Shown here: piece after piece, positions 42,825 to 51,826 of the stretch | Position numbering within the stretch: position 1 is the first letter of the stretch | How the letters are laid out: every line of letters begins with the position of its first letter | Assembly (NCBI GenBank): GCA_011390155.1 | Contig: JAABSW010000005.1 | Location: forward strand, 62,001-126,000 | DNA from: Clostridiaceae bacterium | GTDB lineage: Bacteria > Bacillota > Clostridia > Peptostreptococcales > Tindalliaceae | DNA length: 64,000 nucleotides | Reading direction: 5' to 3' | The notes under the pieces: generated by a model | Databases searched by the model: none | Told to the model about the DNA's origin: nothing | Seen by the model: only the letters and a program-made list of their open reading frames with translations | Position numbers and translations under genes: made by a program

Positions 42825-44138
42825 CTATTTGACAAATCCCATCAAAGTGGGCAAGAACATGGAGAGGGGTGCCCAAAAGGTGGTAAGAAACACAACTGGC
42901 AGGTATCCCAACAGGAGAAAAATCATGGTTGGTTTCAGGATCTCGGAAAATTCGCACTTACCAATCCGCATACCCAAGTAGAGAATGCTGGCATAAGGAG
43001 GTGTCACACCACCCATGGCCAGGTTGACGCCCATAATTGCCGCAAAATGGATGGGACTGATTCCCAATTCTGTGACCAGTGGCAGTAAAAGCGGTGCGAT
43101 GAGAATCATTCCAGTCACATCATTTACAATCATCCCTACCAGGAACAGGAATATATTGATCACAATCAGAAGTAAAATTCTATTAGTTGAAATATTAAAA
43201 ACTATTTCAATAAGTGCCTGTGGTACCCGTAATAATACATAGGTCTGGCTCAGCATCAAGGTGAACATGATCATGGTCATGATGGCACCAATAGATACTG
43301 AAGATTCATTAACAACTTTTAGAAAGCTTCCAAATGTCATCTCACGGTAAATCCAAAACCCGATGGGCACCGACACAACAGCTGCCACCGCAGCGGCTTC
43401 AGAAGGGGTAAAGACCCCACCGTAGATACCGCCAAGAATGATCACAGGAAGTGAGAGACCCGGCAATGCCCGTATCGAACGCTGAATGTTCTGTTTTCTC
43501 ATTTCGATGGCAGGCAGTTTTTCTTCCAACACAATGTTGGGCATTCTTCGTACCCATATCATGTTAATCACCGAAAAAGAGATCACGATGGTCAGTCCTG
43601 GACCAACGGTGGAAAGAAAGGCTGCCAGTATGGATGTCTCCGTTACCCATCCATAAATTATCATAATAACACTGGGTGGAATCAGAAGTCCCAACACAGA
43701 AGACACTGTCACTAGGGCAGTTGCATATCCCCGTGGATAACCCTTCTCCACCATTCGCGGAATAAGGACCGGTCCTGTCGCTGCCACACCAGTGAAGCCA
43801 CTTCCTGAAATCGCACCGATAATGGCACAGGTGGTCACTGCCACCACGCCGATACCGCCTTTAATGCGGCCAACAAAGATATCGGCAAAGTTGAGAAGGT
43901 GTTTGGCCACACCACTATTTGCCATGATCATACCGGCCAAAATAAACAAGGGACTGGCCAGCAAAATAGGGCTGATCATCTGGGTGAATCCCCAGAGCAT
44001 CATGCTGCGCATGGAAGCGCCTCCGGCGATGGCCATGAAGGCAAGTGCTCCTCCGAAACAGTATGGCAGTGGAATGCTGAACATCAAGAGTAAGACCAAC
44101 AGAATGACATCAATAAGTACGATGGTGAGCATATCCAT
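42825..44138 (-). CDS. dctM: TRAP transporter large permease
   Basis: 437 residues with about 12 helices; ATG at 44138 overlaps the dctQ TAA by one base and has AGGAGG 7 nt upstream. DctM landmarks: PLFILAGMIMANSG (about 60-73), GAISGSGFTGVAATGPVLIP, PPSVIMIIYGW (about 152-162), and GGVTPPYASILYLG in the second half. Forms the sodium-coupled translocation unit with DctQ. Confidence 0.95.
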   Translation of the reverse strand: MDMLTIVLIDVILLVLLLMFSIPLPYCFGGALAFMAIAGGASMRSMMLWGFTQMISPILLASPLFILAGMIMANSGVAKHLLNFADIFVGRIKGGIGVVAVTTCAIIGAISGSGFTGVAATGPVLIPRMVEKGYPRGYATALVTVSSVLGLLIPPSVIMIIYGWVTETSILAAFLSTVGPGLTIVISFSVINMIWVRRMPNIVLEEKLPAIEMRKQNIQRSIRALPGLSLPVIILGGIYGGVFTPSEAAAVAAVVSVPIGFWIYREMTFGSFLKVVNESSVSIGAIMTMIMFTLMLSQTYVLLRVPQALIEIVFNISTNRILLLIVINIFLFLVGMIVNDVTGMILIAPLLLPLVTELGISPIHFAAIMGVNLAMGGVTPPYASILYLGMRIGKCEFSEILKPTMIFLLLGYLPVVFLTTFWAPLSMFLPTLMGFVK

Positions 44139-44665
44139 TACAGCACCTCCTGTTTAGGTTCTTTAAATGTGTCAAAAGATTTTCTATACACTTCCACCAG
44201 TTCAATAAGCGTGTAAAACGTCATCAATACCAATCCGATAAAAACCATCATTTCTGCGAAAAACATGGGGTAACGCAGCAATGGACTTAGTTTCCAGGAA
44301 CGAAGTGAATACGTAAAGTACCAGTAAGCCCAGTATGTCAACCAGCAGCTGACCACAAAAGAAATGGTGATTCTGATGATGTTGAAAAGTGCTCTGCTGC
44401 GACCACGCTTAATGTAGAGAGTCAGAATACCACACTCAATATGGGCGCGGGTGCGTGACGCGTTGGCCCCTCCGATCATGTACAGCCAGATGATGGGAAA
44501 CAACATTAATTCCTCAATTCCCATTAACGGCATCTGGAACACATAACGGAGCAGAACCTGAACGAATACCAGTACCGGAAGTGCGATGGCCAGTAACATG
44601 GTGATAATCTCCTGCGTTTTTGCCAGAAATGACAAGGCCCTTTTCCAGGGTGAACCGCCTTTCAT
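44138..44665 (-). CDS. dctQ: TRAP transporter small permease
   Basis: 175 residues from the ATG at 44665 (GGAGG 7 nt upstream); the frame extends to 44698 without a site. Four membrane helices and the DctQ pattern VLLRYVFQMPLMGIEELMLFPIIW near 40-63 (here in parts: VLLRYVF, IEELMLF). Partner of DctM and first gene of the QMP operon. The upstream region holds a putative GntR operator. Confidence 0.92.
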   Translation of the reverse strand: MKGGSPWKRALSFLAKTQEIITMLLAIALPVLVFVQVLLRYVFQMPLMGIEELMLFPIIWLYMIGGANASRTRAHIECGILTLYIKRGRSRALFNIIRITISFVVSCWLTYWAYWYFTYSLRSWKLSPLLRYPMFFAEMMVFIGLVLMTFYTLIELVEVYRKSFDTFKEPKQEVL

Positions 44666-44753
44666 ATTTCCACCTCCATCAATAATAGGTACTCTCATAA
44701 TTTTCGATAGGTAAAGATTTCCTAGGACAAGCCTGTTTAATTTTATTACTGTC

Positions 44754-44778
44754 CAGCTGTACTACAACCATACTACCA
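44754..44778. promoter_or_regulatory. Putative GntR operator upstream of dctQMP
   Basis: The 25-base element starts CAGCTGT and holds core TGTACTACA (44758-44766), fitting the FCD-GntR half-site pattern GT-N3-AC. Twenty-one of 25 bases match the element at 46973-46997 upstream of the opine-dehydrogenase-like gene. Confidence 0.7.
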
Positions 44779-44830
44779 TACTTTTAACTGAATTGCACGT
44801 TTTTTTTGATGAATTCCAAAAAAACAAAAA

Positions 44831-44882
44831 ACGGCCAGTTTGAATCTTTCAACCAGTGATTCTGACCGTGAAATCACTGGTT
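44831..44882 (-). terminator. Overlapping alternative hairpins after the GntR gene
   Basis: Hairpin A: AACCAGTGATT/AATCACTGGTT (11 bp, 44851-44882). Hairpin B: ACGGTCAG/CTGGCCGT (44831-44869, one G-U) followed by TTTTTTGTTTTT on the minus strand. They share bases, so only one can form. Simplest reading is the gntR terminator. Confidence 0.7.
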
Positions 44883-44946
44883 TGTGACTGATGCCTGTGA
44901 AAAACATTGATATGCCTTTCTCAATAATCCGGAATCAGCTCCGTGA

Positions 44947-45663
44947 TTACATGTCGCTTTCAATTTTGTCACTTTCCTTGATCAGGTTCAGTGAATTTTC
45001 AATATGACGCTGCATTAAATTCTTCGCCAGCACTGCATCCTTGCGGCGAATGCACTCCAGCATTGTCATATGTTCGTCCAGCTCGGAATTAACAATATAC
45101 TCGCTCAAATGCTGAAAAAAAACAGTACCCCGTGTGACAATCAGGCTGCCGGTGATGCTGTCCAGCAAATTGATCAAAATTCGGTTACGGGACATGGCAA
45201 AGATTTTTTTATGGAATTCAAACCCCATATCAAAGGTGTAATTTTTATCGATCAGTGCCTGTTTACCTTTACGAATGATACTTTCCAACTCTACCATGTC
45301 TTCTTCCGTAGCATACTTCACAGCCAGATAAGTTAATCCCGGCTCAACAATGAGCCGTGTTTCCATCAATTCCACCAGAGTGCTTTCTTCATCAATCAGG
45401 TTAGATAACAGCATACTGTTGATATTTAAAAGCGCCTGATCGGATACAAAAGTACCGATGCCTGTTCGCGACTCCAGTATTCCAACTAACTCCAGCGCTT
45501 TTATGGATTCACGGATAGAGTTGCGACTTACCTGAAACTGCCGGGAAAGCTCCAGTTCACCCATAATTCTCTCACCGGGCTTCCATTGTCCACTGCTGAT
45601 CATCTCAATAATCTGCCTGGATACTTCTTCGTACAAATTTTGTTTTTTAGCCGGCGTAATCAT
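44947..45663 (-). CDS. FCD-type GntR transcriptional regulator
   Basis: 238 residues from the ATG at 45663 (GAGGTGG 7 nt upstream). Winged helix at the N-terminus: ISSGQWKPGERIMGELELS, QVSRNSIRESIKALELVGIL (in parts; about 18-62). The C-terminal all-helical FCD domain (about 85-225) has the metal/ligand histidines, for example in FEFHKKIF and QRHIENS. Members bind organic acids. Placed between the TRAP operon and the dehydrogenase, both with matching operator-like motifs, and with a related motif in its own promoter. Confidence 0.92.
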   Translation of the reverse strand: MITPAKKQNLYEEVSRQIIEMISSGQWKPGERIMGELELSRQFQVSRNSIRESIKALELVGILESRTGIGTFVSDQALLNINSMLLSNLIDEESTLVELMETRLIVEPGLTYLAVKYATEEDMVELESIIRKGKQALIDKNYTFDMGFEFHKKIFAMSRNRILINLLDSITGSLIVTRGTVFFQHLSEYIVNSELDEHMTMLECIRRKDAVLAKNLMQRHIENSLNLIKESDKIESDM

Positions 45664-45700
45664 GCACCCACCACCTCTCATTAACTGATTAGATGTCTAA

Positions 45701-45720
45701 TTGTACCACATTTATACAAG
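45701..45720. promoter_or_regulatory. Putative GntR auto-operator
   Basis: Core TGTACCACA (45702-45710) within a TTGTA...TACAA inverted repeat spanning 45701-45719, 38 bp upstream of the gntR start. Shares the TGTnCyACA core with the TRAP and dehydrogenase elements. Confidence 0.6.
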
Positions 45721-45813
45721 TTTGTGAATAAAAAGATAATCTGGTGGACAACAGCTTATCTTTTAGACTCTCGATGATGGCAATGCGCCGGCATTTTCAT
45801 CCGTCCATTTCTA

Positions 45814-46929
45814 TCAATCTTTCTGTCGCCATTTCCCTGTTTCCGCATAGGCAACTATTTCATCTGCCGTTAACCCTTCAAATCCGAGTTTTTTCATGGT
45901 GCGGCCTCCACTGATCAAATCTTGGTCCAACACGAAACTACCCATTTTACAAATGCTTTCCATCATTTCATAAGGTGATCCCAACTGCTTTGCAAGTGAG
46001 ACAAAGGGTACCAGACTCATTGGGACATCTTCCAACACATACCTGGTGTCAACACGCTTTTGCCCCATCACTTCTTCATAAGCCATGGTCTGCTTCACGG
46101 CATCCGTCAGATTCTCTGCTTTTGCATCGTATAAGATTTCGTACATTTTCAATACTGGTTGCACTTCGAGACCCAGTAAAGCCCCCAGCGCAATTCTCTC
46201 CTTGTCCATGTTTACAATAAACCGGCCGATACTGGGGGTTATTCCATCCCAGTAATAGCGCCAATCATAGGGAGATTCAATCATCGATACATTTAAAATC
46301 GTGGGGCCCGGGTGCATCACAGCATTCAGATTTCCCAAACTGGTATCCAATACGTTTTTACCTGCGATCATGCCCGGGAAGGCTTCCTGAAGTTTTTCAA
46401 CTACTTCTGCTGTCTTGTTGGCAGGGATTGCCGCCACCATTAAATTGTTTTTCACGCCCTTAATGGAGGCATACCCTGGTTTATTGAGTCGGCATGCATA
46501 GAGTAGAGATTGGGCTTCCGCAACCACAACCTTTTCAGCATATCCTTCTTCCCGGAATACTTGTTTGAATTCAAAGGCACCAAAAGTAGCACCTGGATGA
46601 ATGAAGACAATCTGGTCTTCTTTGAGATGTGGTGCCAAATTTTTAGCCACACTGCGATGATAAAGAGCCGGCAAAATCACCATGATGATTTCAGCGTTTT
46701 CAATGGCTTTTGAAATATCGGTAGTAGCCAGCTCCACTTTTCCAAAGCCTTTCACCGCACCGTCCACATGAATACCCCCCTGGTGGTTAATGGCATCCAC
46801 AGTTTCCTGCATCACATCATAAAGAGTGACCGGAAATCCCATTATTCCAAGATGTCCGGCAGCGGACTGACCACCATTTCCTCCGCCTATAACTGCCCAT
46901 CGTCGCTTGTTTGCTACTTCATCAATCAT
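45814..46929 (-). CDS. NAD/NADP octopine/opine dehydrogenase-family protein
   Basis: 371 residues; ATG at 46929 with GGAGGG 6 nt upstream. N-terminal Rossmann fold (WAVIGGGNGGQSAAGHLG, residues 11-28) and the opine-dehydrogenase C-terminal domain beginning near NLNAVMHPGPTILNV (about 199-213), containing the catalytic-type histidine. The family interconverts amino acid plus 2-oxo acid with N-(carboxyalkyl)amino acids using NAD(P)H. Next to a TRAP importer and GntR regulator, a catabolic role on an imported opine-like compound is plausible but unproven. Confidence 0.88.
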   Translation of the reverse strand: MIDEVANKRRWAVIGGGNGGQSAAGHLGIMGFPVTLYDVMQETVDAINHQGGIHVDGAVKGFGKVELATTDISKAIENAEIIMVILPALYHRSVAKNLAPHLKEDQIVFIHPGATFGAFEFKQVFREEGYAEKVVVAEAQSLLYACRLNKPGYASIKGVKNNLMVAAIPANKTAEVVEKLQEAFPGMIAGKNVLDTSLGNLNAVMHPGPTILNVSMIESPYDWRYYWDGITPSIGRFIVNMDKERIALGALLGLEVQPVLKMYEILYDAKAENLTDAVKQTMAYEEVMGQKRVDTRYVLEDVPMSLVPFVSLAKQLGSPYEMMESICKMGSFVLDQDLISGGRTMKKLGFEGLTADEIVAYAETGKWRQKD

Positions 46930-46972
46930 GTTATACCCTCCTTAATATAATTTGTTCATATATTCTAATGTA

Positions 46973-46997
46973 CAGCTGTCCTACAATCATAATACAA
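46973..46997. promoter_or_regulatory. Putative GntR operator upstream of the opine-dehydrogenase-like gene
   Basis: Element with core TGTCCTACA (46977-46985) flanked by CAGC and ATCATAATACAA, aligned base for base with 44754-44778. It lies 44-68 bp before the ATG and would overlap a plausible -35 region. Confidence 0.7.
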
Positions 46998-47094
46998 CGA
47001 CTTTTCTGATAAATCAATGTTTATTTGAAAACCAATCTAGATTAACCTCATAAAAATCTCACTTTCCTTGAAAACAGAACTATAAAAAGAAAAA

Positions 47095-47125
47095 ACACCA
47101 CTTCCCGTATTTGGGTAGCAGTGCT
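47095..47125 (-). terminator. Terminator of the iclR-type gene
   Basis: Minus-strand hairpin GCACTGCTACCC/GGGAAGTGGTGT (one mismatch, G-U pairs, 6-nt loop) followed by TTTTTCTTTTT. Confidence 0.8.
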
Positions 47126-47158
47126 AAAACAGATTTATTCTTTTATTGTTCTAAGAAT

Positions 47159-47911
47159 TTAAAACTGAAATTTCATCGAAATTTCTTCTGTTACTGCCTT
47201 AACCATCGCCACAATTCGTTCCCTATCGCCCAGCCGGAAGGTGGGAACCGAGACACTCACGGCGGCAATGCAGTTGCCCAGGTGATCAAAAATGGGGGCA
47301 CCGATACAAGTTAGCCCTTCTTCCACTTCTTCCTTGTCAGTGGCATAACCCTGTTTTCGTATTACTTCCAAGGTTTGTAGCACAACTGATTTATCTGTAA
47401 TAGTGTTTTTTGTGTAAGCATGCAAGGACCCCTGAAAACTGACAAACTGGTCAAAGCATCCGTTGTTATTAAATGCCAGCAAACATTTACCTACAGAAGT
47501 GGCATGAAGGTGGCCTTTATCCCCCACATGTGGTACCGCCGAAAACTGTCGGTCCGAATCTGCCTTTAACACGGTCACAGAAAACAACCCCTGGGCAACG
47601 GATACATTCACACTTTCATTCAGCGTCTGTGATAATTTCTTGATTGGTGCCTGGGCTTGCTTTTTCAACAGGCTCACAATCTTTGTCCTGCTACCGATCA
47701 GATAGGTTTTGATGGTCAGGAAATATTTCTTCGACTCATGGTCACGGTATAAATACCCTGCTTCTTCGAGGGTCATCACCAGTCTGTGGGTGGTACTTGT
47801 GGGATACCCAAGCTCCTTGCTAATTTCAGTTAAACTCCAACCCGGTTCCTCTGCAAAAAGTTCCAATACCTGCAGGGCTTTCAAAACAGATTGTATACTG
47901 CCGTCGCTCAT
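47159..47911 (-). CDS. IclR-family transcriptional regulator
   Basis: 250 residues; ATG at 47911 with GAGGTG upstream. N-terminal winged helix (SVLKALQVLELF, ELGYPTSTTHRLVMTLEEAGYL in parts, about 6-52) and C-terminal IclR effector domain with HVGDKGHLHATSVGKCLLA (about 123-141) and GLTCIGAPIFDHLGNCIAAVS (about 195-215, in parts). It follows tnaA by 81 nt but with a terminator in between, so it is probably expressed at a lower level by read-through or from its own promoter. A role in controlling tnaA is inferred. Confidence 0.9.
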   Translation of the reverse strand: MSDGSIQSVLKALQVLELFAEEPGWSLTEISKELGYPTSTTHRLVMTLEEAGYLYRDHESKKYFLTIKTYLIGSRTKIVSLLKKQAQAPIKKLSQTLNESVNVSVAQGLFSVTVLKADSDRQFSAVPHVGDKGHLHATSVGKCLLAFNNNGCFDQFVSFQGSLHAYTKNTITDKSVVLQTLEVIRKQGYATDKEEVEEGLTCIGAPIFDHLGNCIAAVSVSVPTFRLGDRERIVAMVKAVTEEISMKFQF

Positions 47912-47933
47912 GCCAACACCTCATTTCAAAAAG

Positions 47934-47958
47934 TCCCCCTCCCAGATCGGGAGAGGGA
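47934..47958 (-). terminator. Terminator between tnaA and the iclR gene
   Basis: TCCCTCTCCC pairs with GGGAGGGGGA on the minus strand (10 bp with one G-U, 5-nt loop) followed by CTTTTTG, 23 nt before the iclR start. Confidence 0.82.
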
Positions 47959-47992
47959 TTATGATTCAGATTGTTACAAATTTGCGCCCATT

Positions 47993-49372
47993 TTACTCCA
48001 AAGGCTTTAATTTTGCTGTAAAGTGACGCAAAATAGCAGGTTCCCAGGTTACCTTATACCCTTTTAAACCGGATGCACGCTCTTTAATAGCTTTCAGTGC
48101 CTCCACAATCACGTCCAGGTGAGACTGGGTATACACCCGGCGAGGCACTGCCAGTCGTGTGAACTCGAATTCTGACTCAATCTGCTCTCCTGTGTCAGGG
48201 TTATTGCCCATCATGTAGGAACCGATGTCGCAGGAACGTATGCCCGCTTCAATATAAAGCTCCAGGGCCAGGGTTTGGGCTGGGAACTCGTAATAAGGAA
48301 CATGGGGTAACATCTTCTTGGCGTCAATGAACAGAGCGTGGCCTCCTGCTGGAGACTGGAAAGCAATACCAGCTTCTTCCAGTTTCGCTGCCAGGTATTC
48401 AATCTGACCAACACGGTATTGAAGGTAATCAAAATCTGTTCCTTCCTGCAGCCCTATTCCCATGGCCTCAATGTCTCTGCCCGCTAATCCGCCATAGGAG
48501 ATAAAACCTTCCAGCGGAATTGTTCTGGCTTTAACCGTTTCAAAAAGATCTGCGTCGTTCTTCACGCCAATCAGGCCACCCATGTTGATGATGGCGTCTT
48601 TTTTAGCACTCATGGTAAACATGTCGGCATAACTGAACATTTCACTGGCAATTTCTTTGATGGATTTATCTTCATATCCCGCTTCACGCTTCTTAATGAA
48701 ATAAGCATTTTCAGCGTAACGCGCTGCGTCAATGCACACTGGAATATTGTATGATTTGGCAATTTCCCGGGTTTTTTTGATGTTTTCCATGGAAACTGGC
48801 TGACCGCCGGCACTGTTGTTGGTGACAGTGATGATGATCAATCCAACATTTTTAGGGCCATGTTCTTCGATAAGCTTTACCAGGCGTTCGTTATCCATGT
48901 TGCCCTTGAATGGATGGTAATTGACAGTGTCCAGCGCTTCCCGTATCACACAATCAACAGCCCTTGCACCCGCCAGCTCCACATGAGCACGGGTGGTATC
49001 AAAATGCATGTTGGAAATGGCTACTTTGCCTTTCTCAAGAAAAATGGGCATTACCACTTTTTCAGCAGCACGGCCTTGGTGCACTGGTTGGAAATACTCA
49101 TAACCAAAGATATCTTTTGCAGATTCAATCAGGTTTCTAAAACTACGCGAACCTGAATATGCCTCGTCGCCCACCATGATACCAGCCCATTGTTTGTCAC
49201 TCATGGCGCCGGTGCCGCTGTCTGTGAGTAAATCGATGTACACGTCATCAGATTTAAGGCCAAACACGTTGTAATTGGCTTCTTTTATCTTTTCAATCCG
49301 CTCTTCCCTCGTCAACATTTTAATAGGTTCCACCATTTTGATTTTAAAAGGTTCTGCGTAATACTTTGTCAT
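47993..49372 (-). CDS. tnaA: Tryptophanase
   Basis: 459 residues; ATG at 49372 with AGGAGG 7 nt upstream. PLP-dependent cleavage of L-tryptophan to indole, pyruvate and ammonia. Seen: [13 protein letters not shown] (46-58), [11 protein letters not shown] (68-78), HQGRAAE (98-104), [11 protein letters not shown] (184-194), the PLP lysine in SAKKDA (K258) and C-terminal LRHFTAKLK. At the position where tyrosine phenol-lyase has an arginine in GVRSMERG, this protein reads GIRSCDIG, matching tryptophanases. Promoter at 49522-49550 with a 140-nt leader. Confidence 0.94.
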   Translation of the reverse strand: MTKYYAEPFKIKMVEPIKMLTREERIEKIKEANYNVFGLKSDDVYIDLLTDSGTGAMSDKQWAGIMVGDEAYSGSRSFRNLIESAKDIFGYEYFQPVHQGRAAEKVVMPIFLEKGKVAISNMHFDTTRAHVELAGARAVDCVIREALDTVNYHPFKGNMDNERLVKLIEEHGPKNVGLIIITVTNNSAGGQPVSMENIKKTREIAKSYNIPVCIDAARYAENAYFIKKREAGYEDKSIKEIASEMFSYADMFTMSAKKDAIINMGGLIGVKNDADLFETVKARTIPLEGFISYGGLAGRDIEAMGIGLQEGTDFDYLQYRVGQIEYLAAKLEEAGIAFQSPAGGHALFIDAKKMLPHVPYYEFPAQTLALELYIEAGIRSCDIGSYMMGNNPDTGEQIESEFEFTRLAVPRRVYTQSHLDVIVEALKAIKERASGLKGYKVTWEPAILRHFTAKLKPLE

Positions 49373-49404
49373 TTCTCCGCCTCCTGGTTCAATTTGGTTG
49401 ATGA

Positions 49405-49476
49405 TTATCTATTCTGTGTGGTACTTGAACTGTCGGTTTTCCCGCATTGTGGAAAAGCTTCCCACAATAAGGTCAT
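49405..49476 (-). CDS. Possible 23-residue leader peptide upstream of tnaA
   Basis: Minus-strand frame ATG (49474-49476) to TAA (49405-49407), encoding [10 protein letters not shown]... with a single tryptophan at position 5, ending 32 nt before tnaA. The tryptophan codon lies in a hairpin stem (TTGTGGGAA/TTTCCACAA). No Shine-Dalgarno is visible and it lacks the TnaC pattern of a Trp 12 residues before a terminal Pro, so this is only a candidate tryptophan-sensing leader. Confidence 0.3.
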   Translation of the reverse strand: MTLLWEAFPQCGKTDSSSTTQNR

Positions 49477-49483
49477 TTAATTG

Positions 49484-49514
49484 CCGAAACGACGTCGGTC
49501 AGATTCCGTTTCGG
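49484..49514 (-). promoter_or_regulatory. 5' leader hairpin of the tnaA transcript
   Basis: CCGAAACG/CGTTTCGG, 8-bp stem with 15-nt loop, placed at the expected 5' end of the tnaA RNA. No T-tract follows, so stability or regulation rather than termination. Confidence 0.55.
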
Positions 49515-49521
49515 TAACTAA

Positions 49522-49550
49522 ATTTTATCGGATTACGCCACAAAGTGCAA
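49522..49550 (-). promoter_or_regulatory. Sigma-A promoter of tnaA
   Basis: Minus strand TTGCAC (49545-49550), 17-bp spacer, TAAAAT (49522-49527). The 427-bp gap 49373-49799 holds this promoter, the leader elements, and the divergent chemoreceptor promoters. Confidence 0.7.
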
Positions 49551-49671
49551 GCAGATTTACAATTTTTTTTGAAGGTGTAACATATTTTTAAATTTCCTTC
49601 CTGAAAACAATGCAATTTCTCTTAATATTTCCTTACATTTCCCGATAGTGATATATAGCTAACGCTATTGA

Positions 49672-49742
49672 TTGACATAAATCACATTCTGGTACTATAA
49701 TATATTTTATTGCACGCAAAACTTGTCTATTCATATCGATAA
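49672..49742 (+). promoter_or_regulatory. Tandem promoters of the chemoreceptor gene (sigma-A and possible sigma-28/D)
   Basis: TTGACA (49672-49677), 18-bp spacer, TATAAT (49696-49701) is a consensus sigma-A promoter. CAAA (49717-49720), 14 bp, ATCGATAA (49735-49742) resembles the motility sigma consensus TAAA-N15-GCCGATAA with mismatches. Confidence 0.65.
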
Positions 49743-49799
49743 GCAATTTAAATTAAGCAATTAATTTATGCGCCTATCAATATCAAGGGAGGAAACACA

Positions 49800-51797
49800 T
49801 TGTCAATTAAACGAAAAATACCATTACTCATCATTGTCATCTTAATAGGAAGTATCCTATTACTCAGCCTGTTCACTTCACGAATGGTCAGGGGCTTTGT
49901 TACCGAAAACCAGGAAAACCTATCGGAAGGCTTTGCCACGTCAGTCGTTCTGGACATAAACGATTTTGTCACACAGCAAATGACCGAAGTAGACCAAATG
50001 GCAGCAGCTGTTAAAACACTGGAAGAAAACGGTATCGATCCACTTCCATACATTGAAGAAAGAACTGCCGAAAACCAGTTTGCTTCTTCCATATACCTTG
50101 GCTATGATGACAAATCAGCTTTTCTCGCAGGTGATGGCTGGGTTCCAGACGTTGGTTGGGACTGGACCGGGCGACCCTGGTACATCGAAGCCAGTCAAAC
50201 TGAAGAAACCATCTTTACTTCTCCATACATTGATGCCACCACAGGTGGTATGGTTGTTACAGCCGCTAAAGCAGTGAGATCGTCCAACGGCAGCTTAATT
50301 GGTGTAATTGGCACTGACCTCTTAATTAACACCATTACTGAGATTGTTCAGGAAGCTAACCAGAATGATTATTCCACCATCTTTCTGGCTGAGTCCAATG
50401 GTTCTCTAGTCGCTCACCCAGATCCAACCCTGGTCACTACAGAACACATAACCCATGTGTCCGAACTATATGGCGAAGGGTTTGACCTGACATCCAATCA
50501 GGAAAACGGCCCTGCGACTGTTATTGAAAGCGGTGATGAGCGGTTTGTCCTGGTCAATGACGTAGCTCACATTGACTGGAACCTGGTGACCAGTGTCAGC
50601 CAGACTATCATCGCCAGCGAAGTTAATGCAGCAGTAATGAGCTTGATAGGCATCATTCTGGTAGTGTTGGCCATCTCTGTTATTATTGCACTCTTTGTGG
50701 GCAAATCGATTGCAACACCCATTGTGGAATTGTCTTCTATCATTGAACGACTGTCAAACTACGACCTTTCCTTTGATGAAAACAGCAAAGCTGTGTCTTA
50801 CCTAAACAGAAAAGACGAAATTGGTGTCATCACCAAGTCACTGGCCACCATGCAGCAAAACTTCACAAAACTGATCAGTCATATATCAGAAAATGCCCAA
50901 CTGGTAGCAGCTTCTTCCGAAGAACTAACTGCCACCAGCCTTCAATCTGCCACAGCGGCAAATGAAGTGGCCCGCACTATTGAAGAAATTGCCAAGGGGG
51001 CTACTGATCAGGCCAAAGAAACTGAAATCGGCGCAACGCGGATTAACGAAATGGGACGAATTATCGACCGTGATCAGGAATATGTGAAAGAGCTTACCAA
51101 GTCTGCCGATCAGATGAGCACTATGAAAGACGAAGGACTTGCTGCCCTAAACTATGCCATTGAAAAGTACCAGCAAAGCTCTGAAGCTGCAGAGGAAATT
51201 GCAGGAATCATTGTGGAAACCAATGAAAGCGCTCTAAATATTAAGAAAGCCAGCGAGATGATTAAAAGCATCGCTGAACAGACAAATTTGCTTGCTTTAA
51301 ACGCAGCCATTGAATCTGCACGGGCTGGCGAAGCCGGCAAGGGGTTTGCCGTGGTGGCGGACGAAATCCGAAAACTCGCAGAGCAGTCCAGCCGCTTTAC
51401 CGCAGAAATTGAATCAGTTATTGGTGAATTGAACAACAAAACCAATGGAGCAGTAAAAACCATGGACCAGGTAGCCGCCATTGATGAAGAACAGGCTAAA
51501 GGCATCAAAGAAACCGAGGAAAAATTCAACCGAATTAACCTGGCCATTCAGCAGGTGCAACGGGTCATCGAAAGCTTGAATGTATCCGGAAAAGAAATGG
51601 CAGAGAAGAAAGATGAAATCATCTCCGTCATAGAAAACCTGTCAGCCATCTCCCAGGAAAATGCCGCCGGTACTGAGGAAGCCTCTGCTTCTGTGGAAGA
51701 ACAAACAGCAGCCATCGATGAAATTGCCCAGTCCAGCGATACCTTATCTTCTCTGGCTGAAGAAATGCAAAAGAGCGTCTCACAATTTAAATACTAA
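49800..51797 (+). CDS. Methyl-accepting chemotaxis protein with dCache sensor
   Basis: 665 residues; TTG start with GGGAGG 7 nt upstream. Membrane helix 1 (about 9-28), extracellular dCache domain (about 35-275), helix 2 (about 279-300), HAMP (about 301-355) and cytoplasmic signalling hairpin with the tip [21 protein letters not shown] (in parts, near 500). The sensor has TGRPWY (R-x-W-Y), SPYID and GVIGTDLL, in line with the amino-acid-binding motif described for dCache_1 domains. Divergent from tnaA, so attraction to amino acids such as those fermented here is likely. Confidence 0.93.
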   Translation: MSIKRKIPLLIIVILIGSILLLSLFTSRMVRGFVTENQENLSEGFATSVVLDINDFVTQQMTEVDQMAAAVKTLEENGIDPLPYIEERTAENQFASSIYLGYDDKSAFLAGDGWVPDVGWDWTGRPWYIEASQTEETIFTSPYIDATTGGMVVTAAKAVRSSNGSLIGVIGTDLLINTITEIVQEANQNDYSTIFLAESNGSLVAHPDPTLVTTEHITHVSELYGEGFDLTSNQENGPATVIESGDERFVLVNDVAHIDWNLVTSVSQTIIASEVNAAVMSLIGIILVVLAISVIIALFVGKSIATPIVELSSIIERLSNYDLSFDENSKAVSYLNRKDEIGVITKSLATMQQNFTKLISHISENAQLVAASSEELTATSLQSATAANEVARTIEEIAKGATDQAKETEIGATRINEMGRIIDRDQEYVKELTKSADQMSTMKDEGLAALNYAIEKYQQSSEAAEEIAGIIVETNESALNIKKASEMIKSIAEQTNLLALNAAIESARAGEAGKGFAVVADEIRKLAEQSSRFTAEIESVIGELNNKTNGAVKTMDQVAAIDEEQAKGIKETEEKFNRINLAIQQVQRVIESLNVSGKEMAEKKDEIISVIENLSAISQENAAGTEEASASVEEQTAAIDEIAQSSDTLSSLAEEMQKSVSQFKY

Positions 51798-51826
51798 CGC
51801 ATCACAGCCACGTAACCTCACAACAA

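Noticed and set aside
47993-49372. Tyrosine phenol-lyase instead of tryptophanase
   Set aside because: The arginine specific for phenol-lyases is replaced by isoleucine (GIRSCDIG), and the C-terminus follows tryptophanase.
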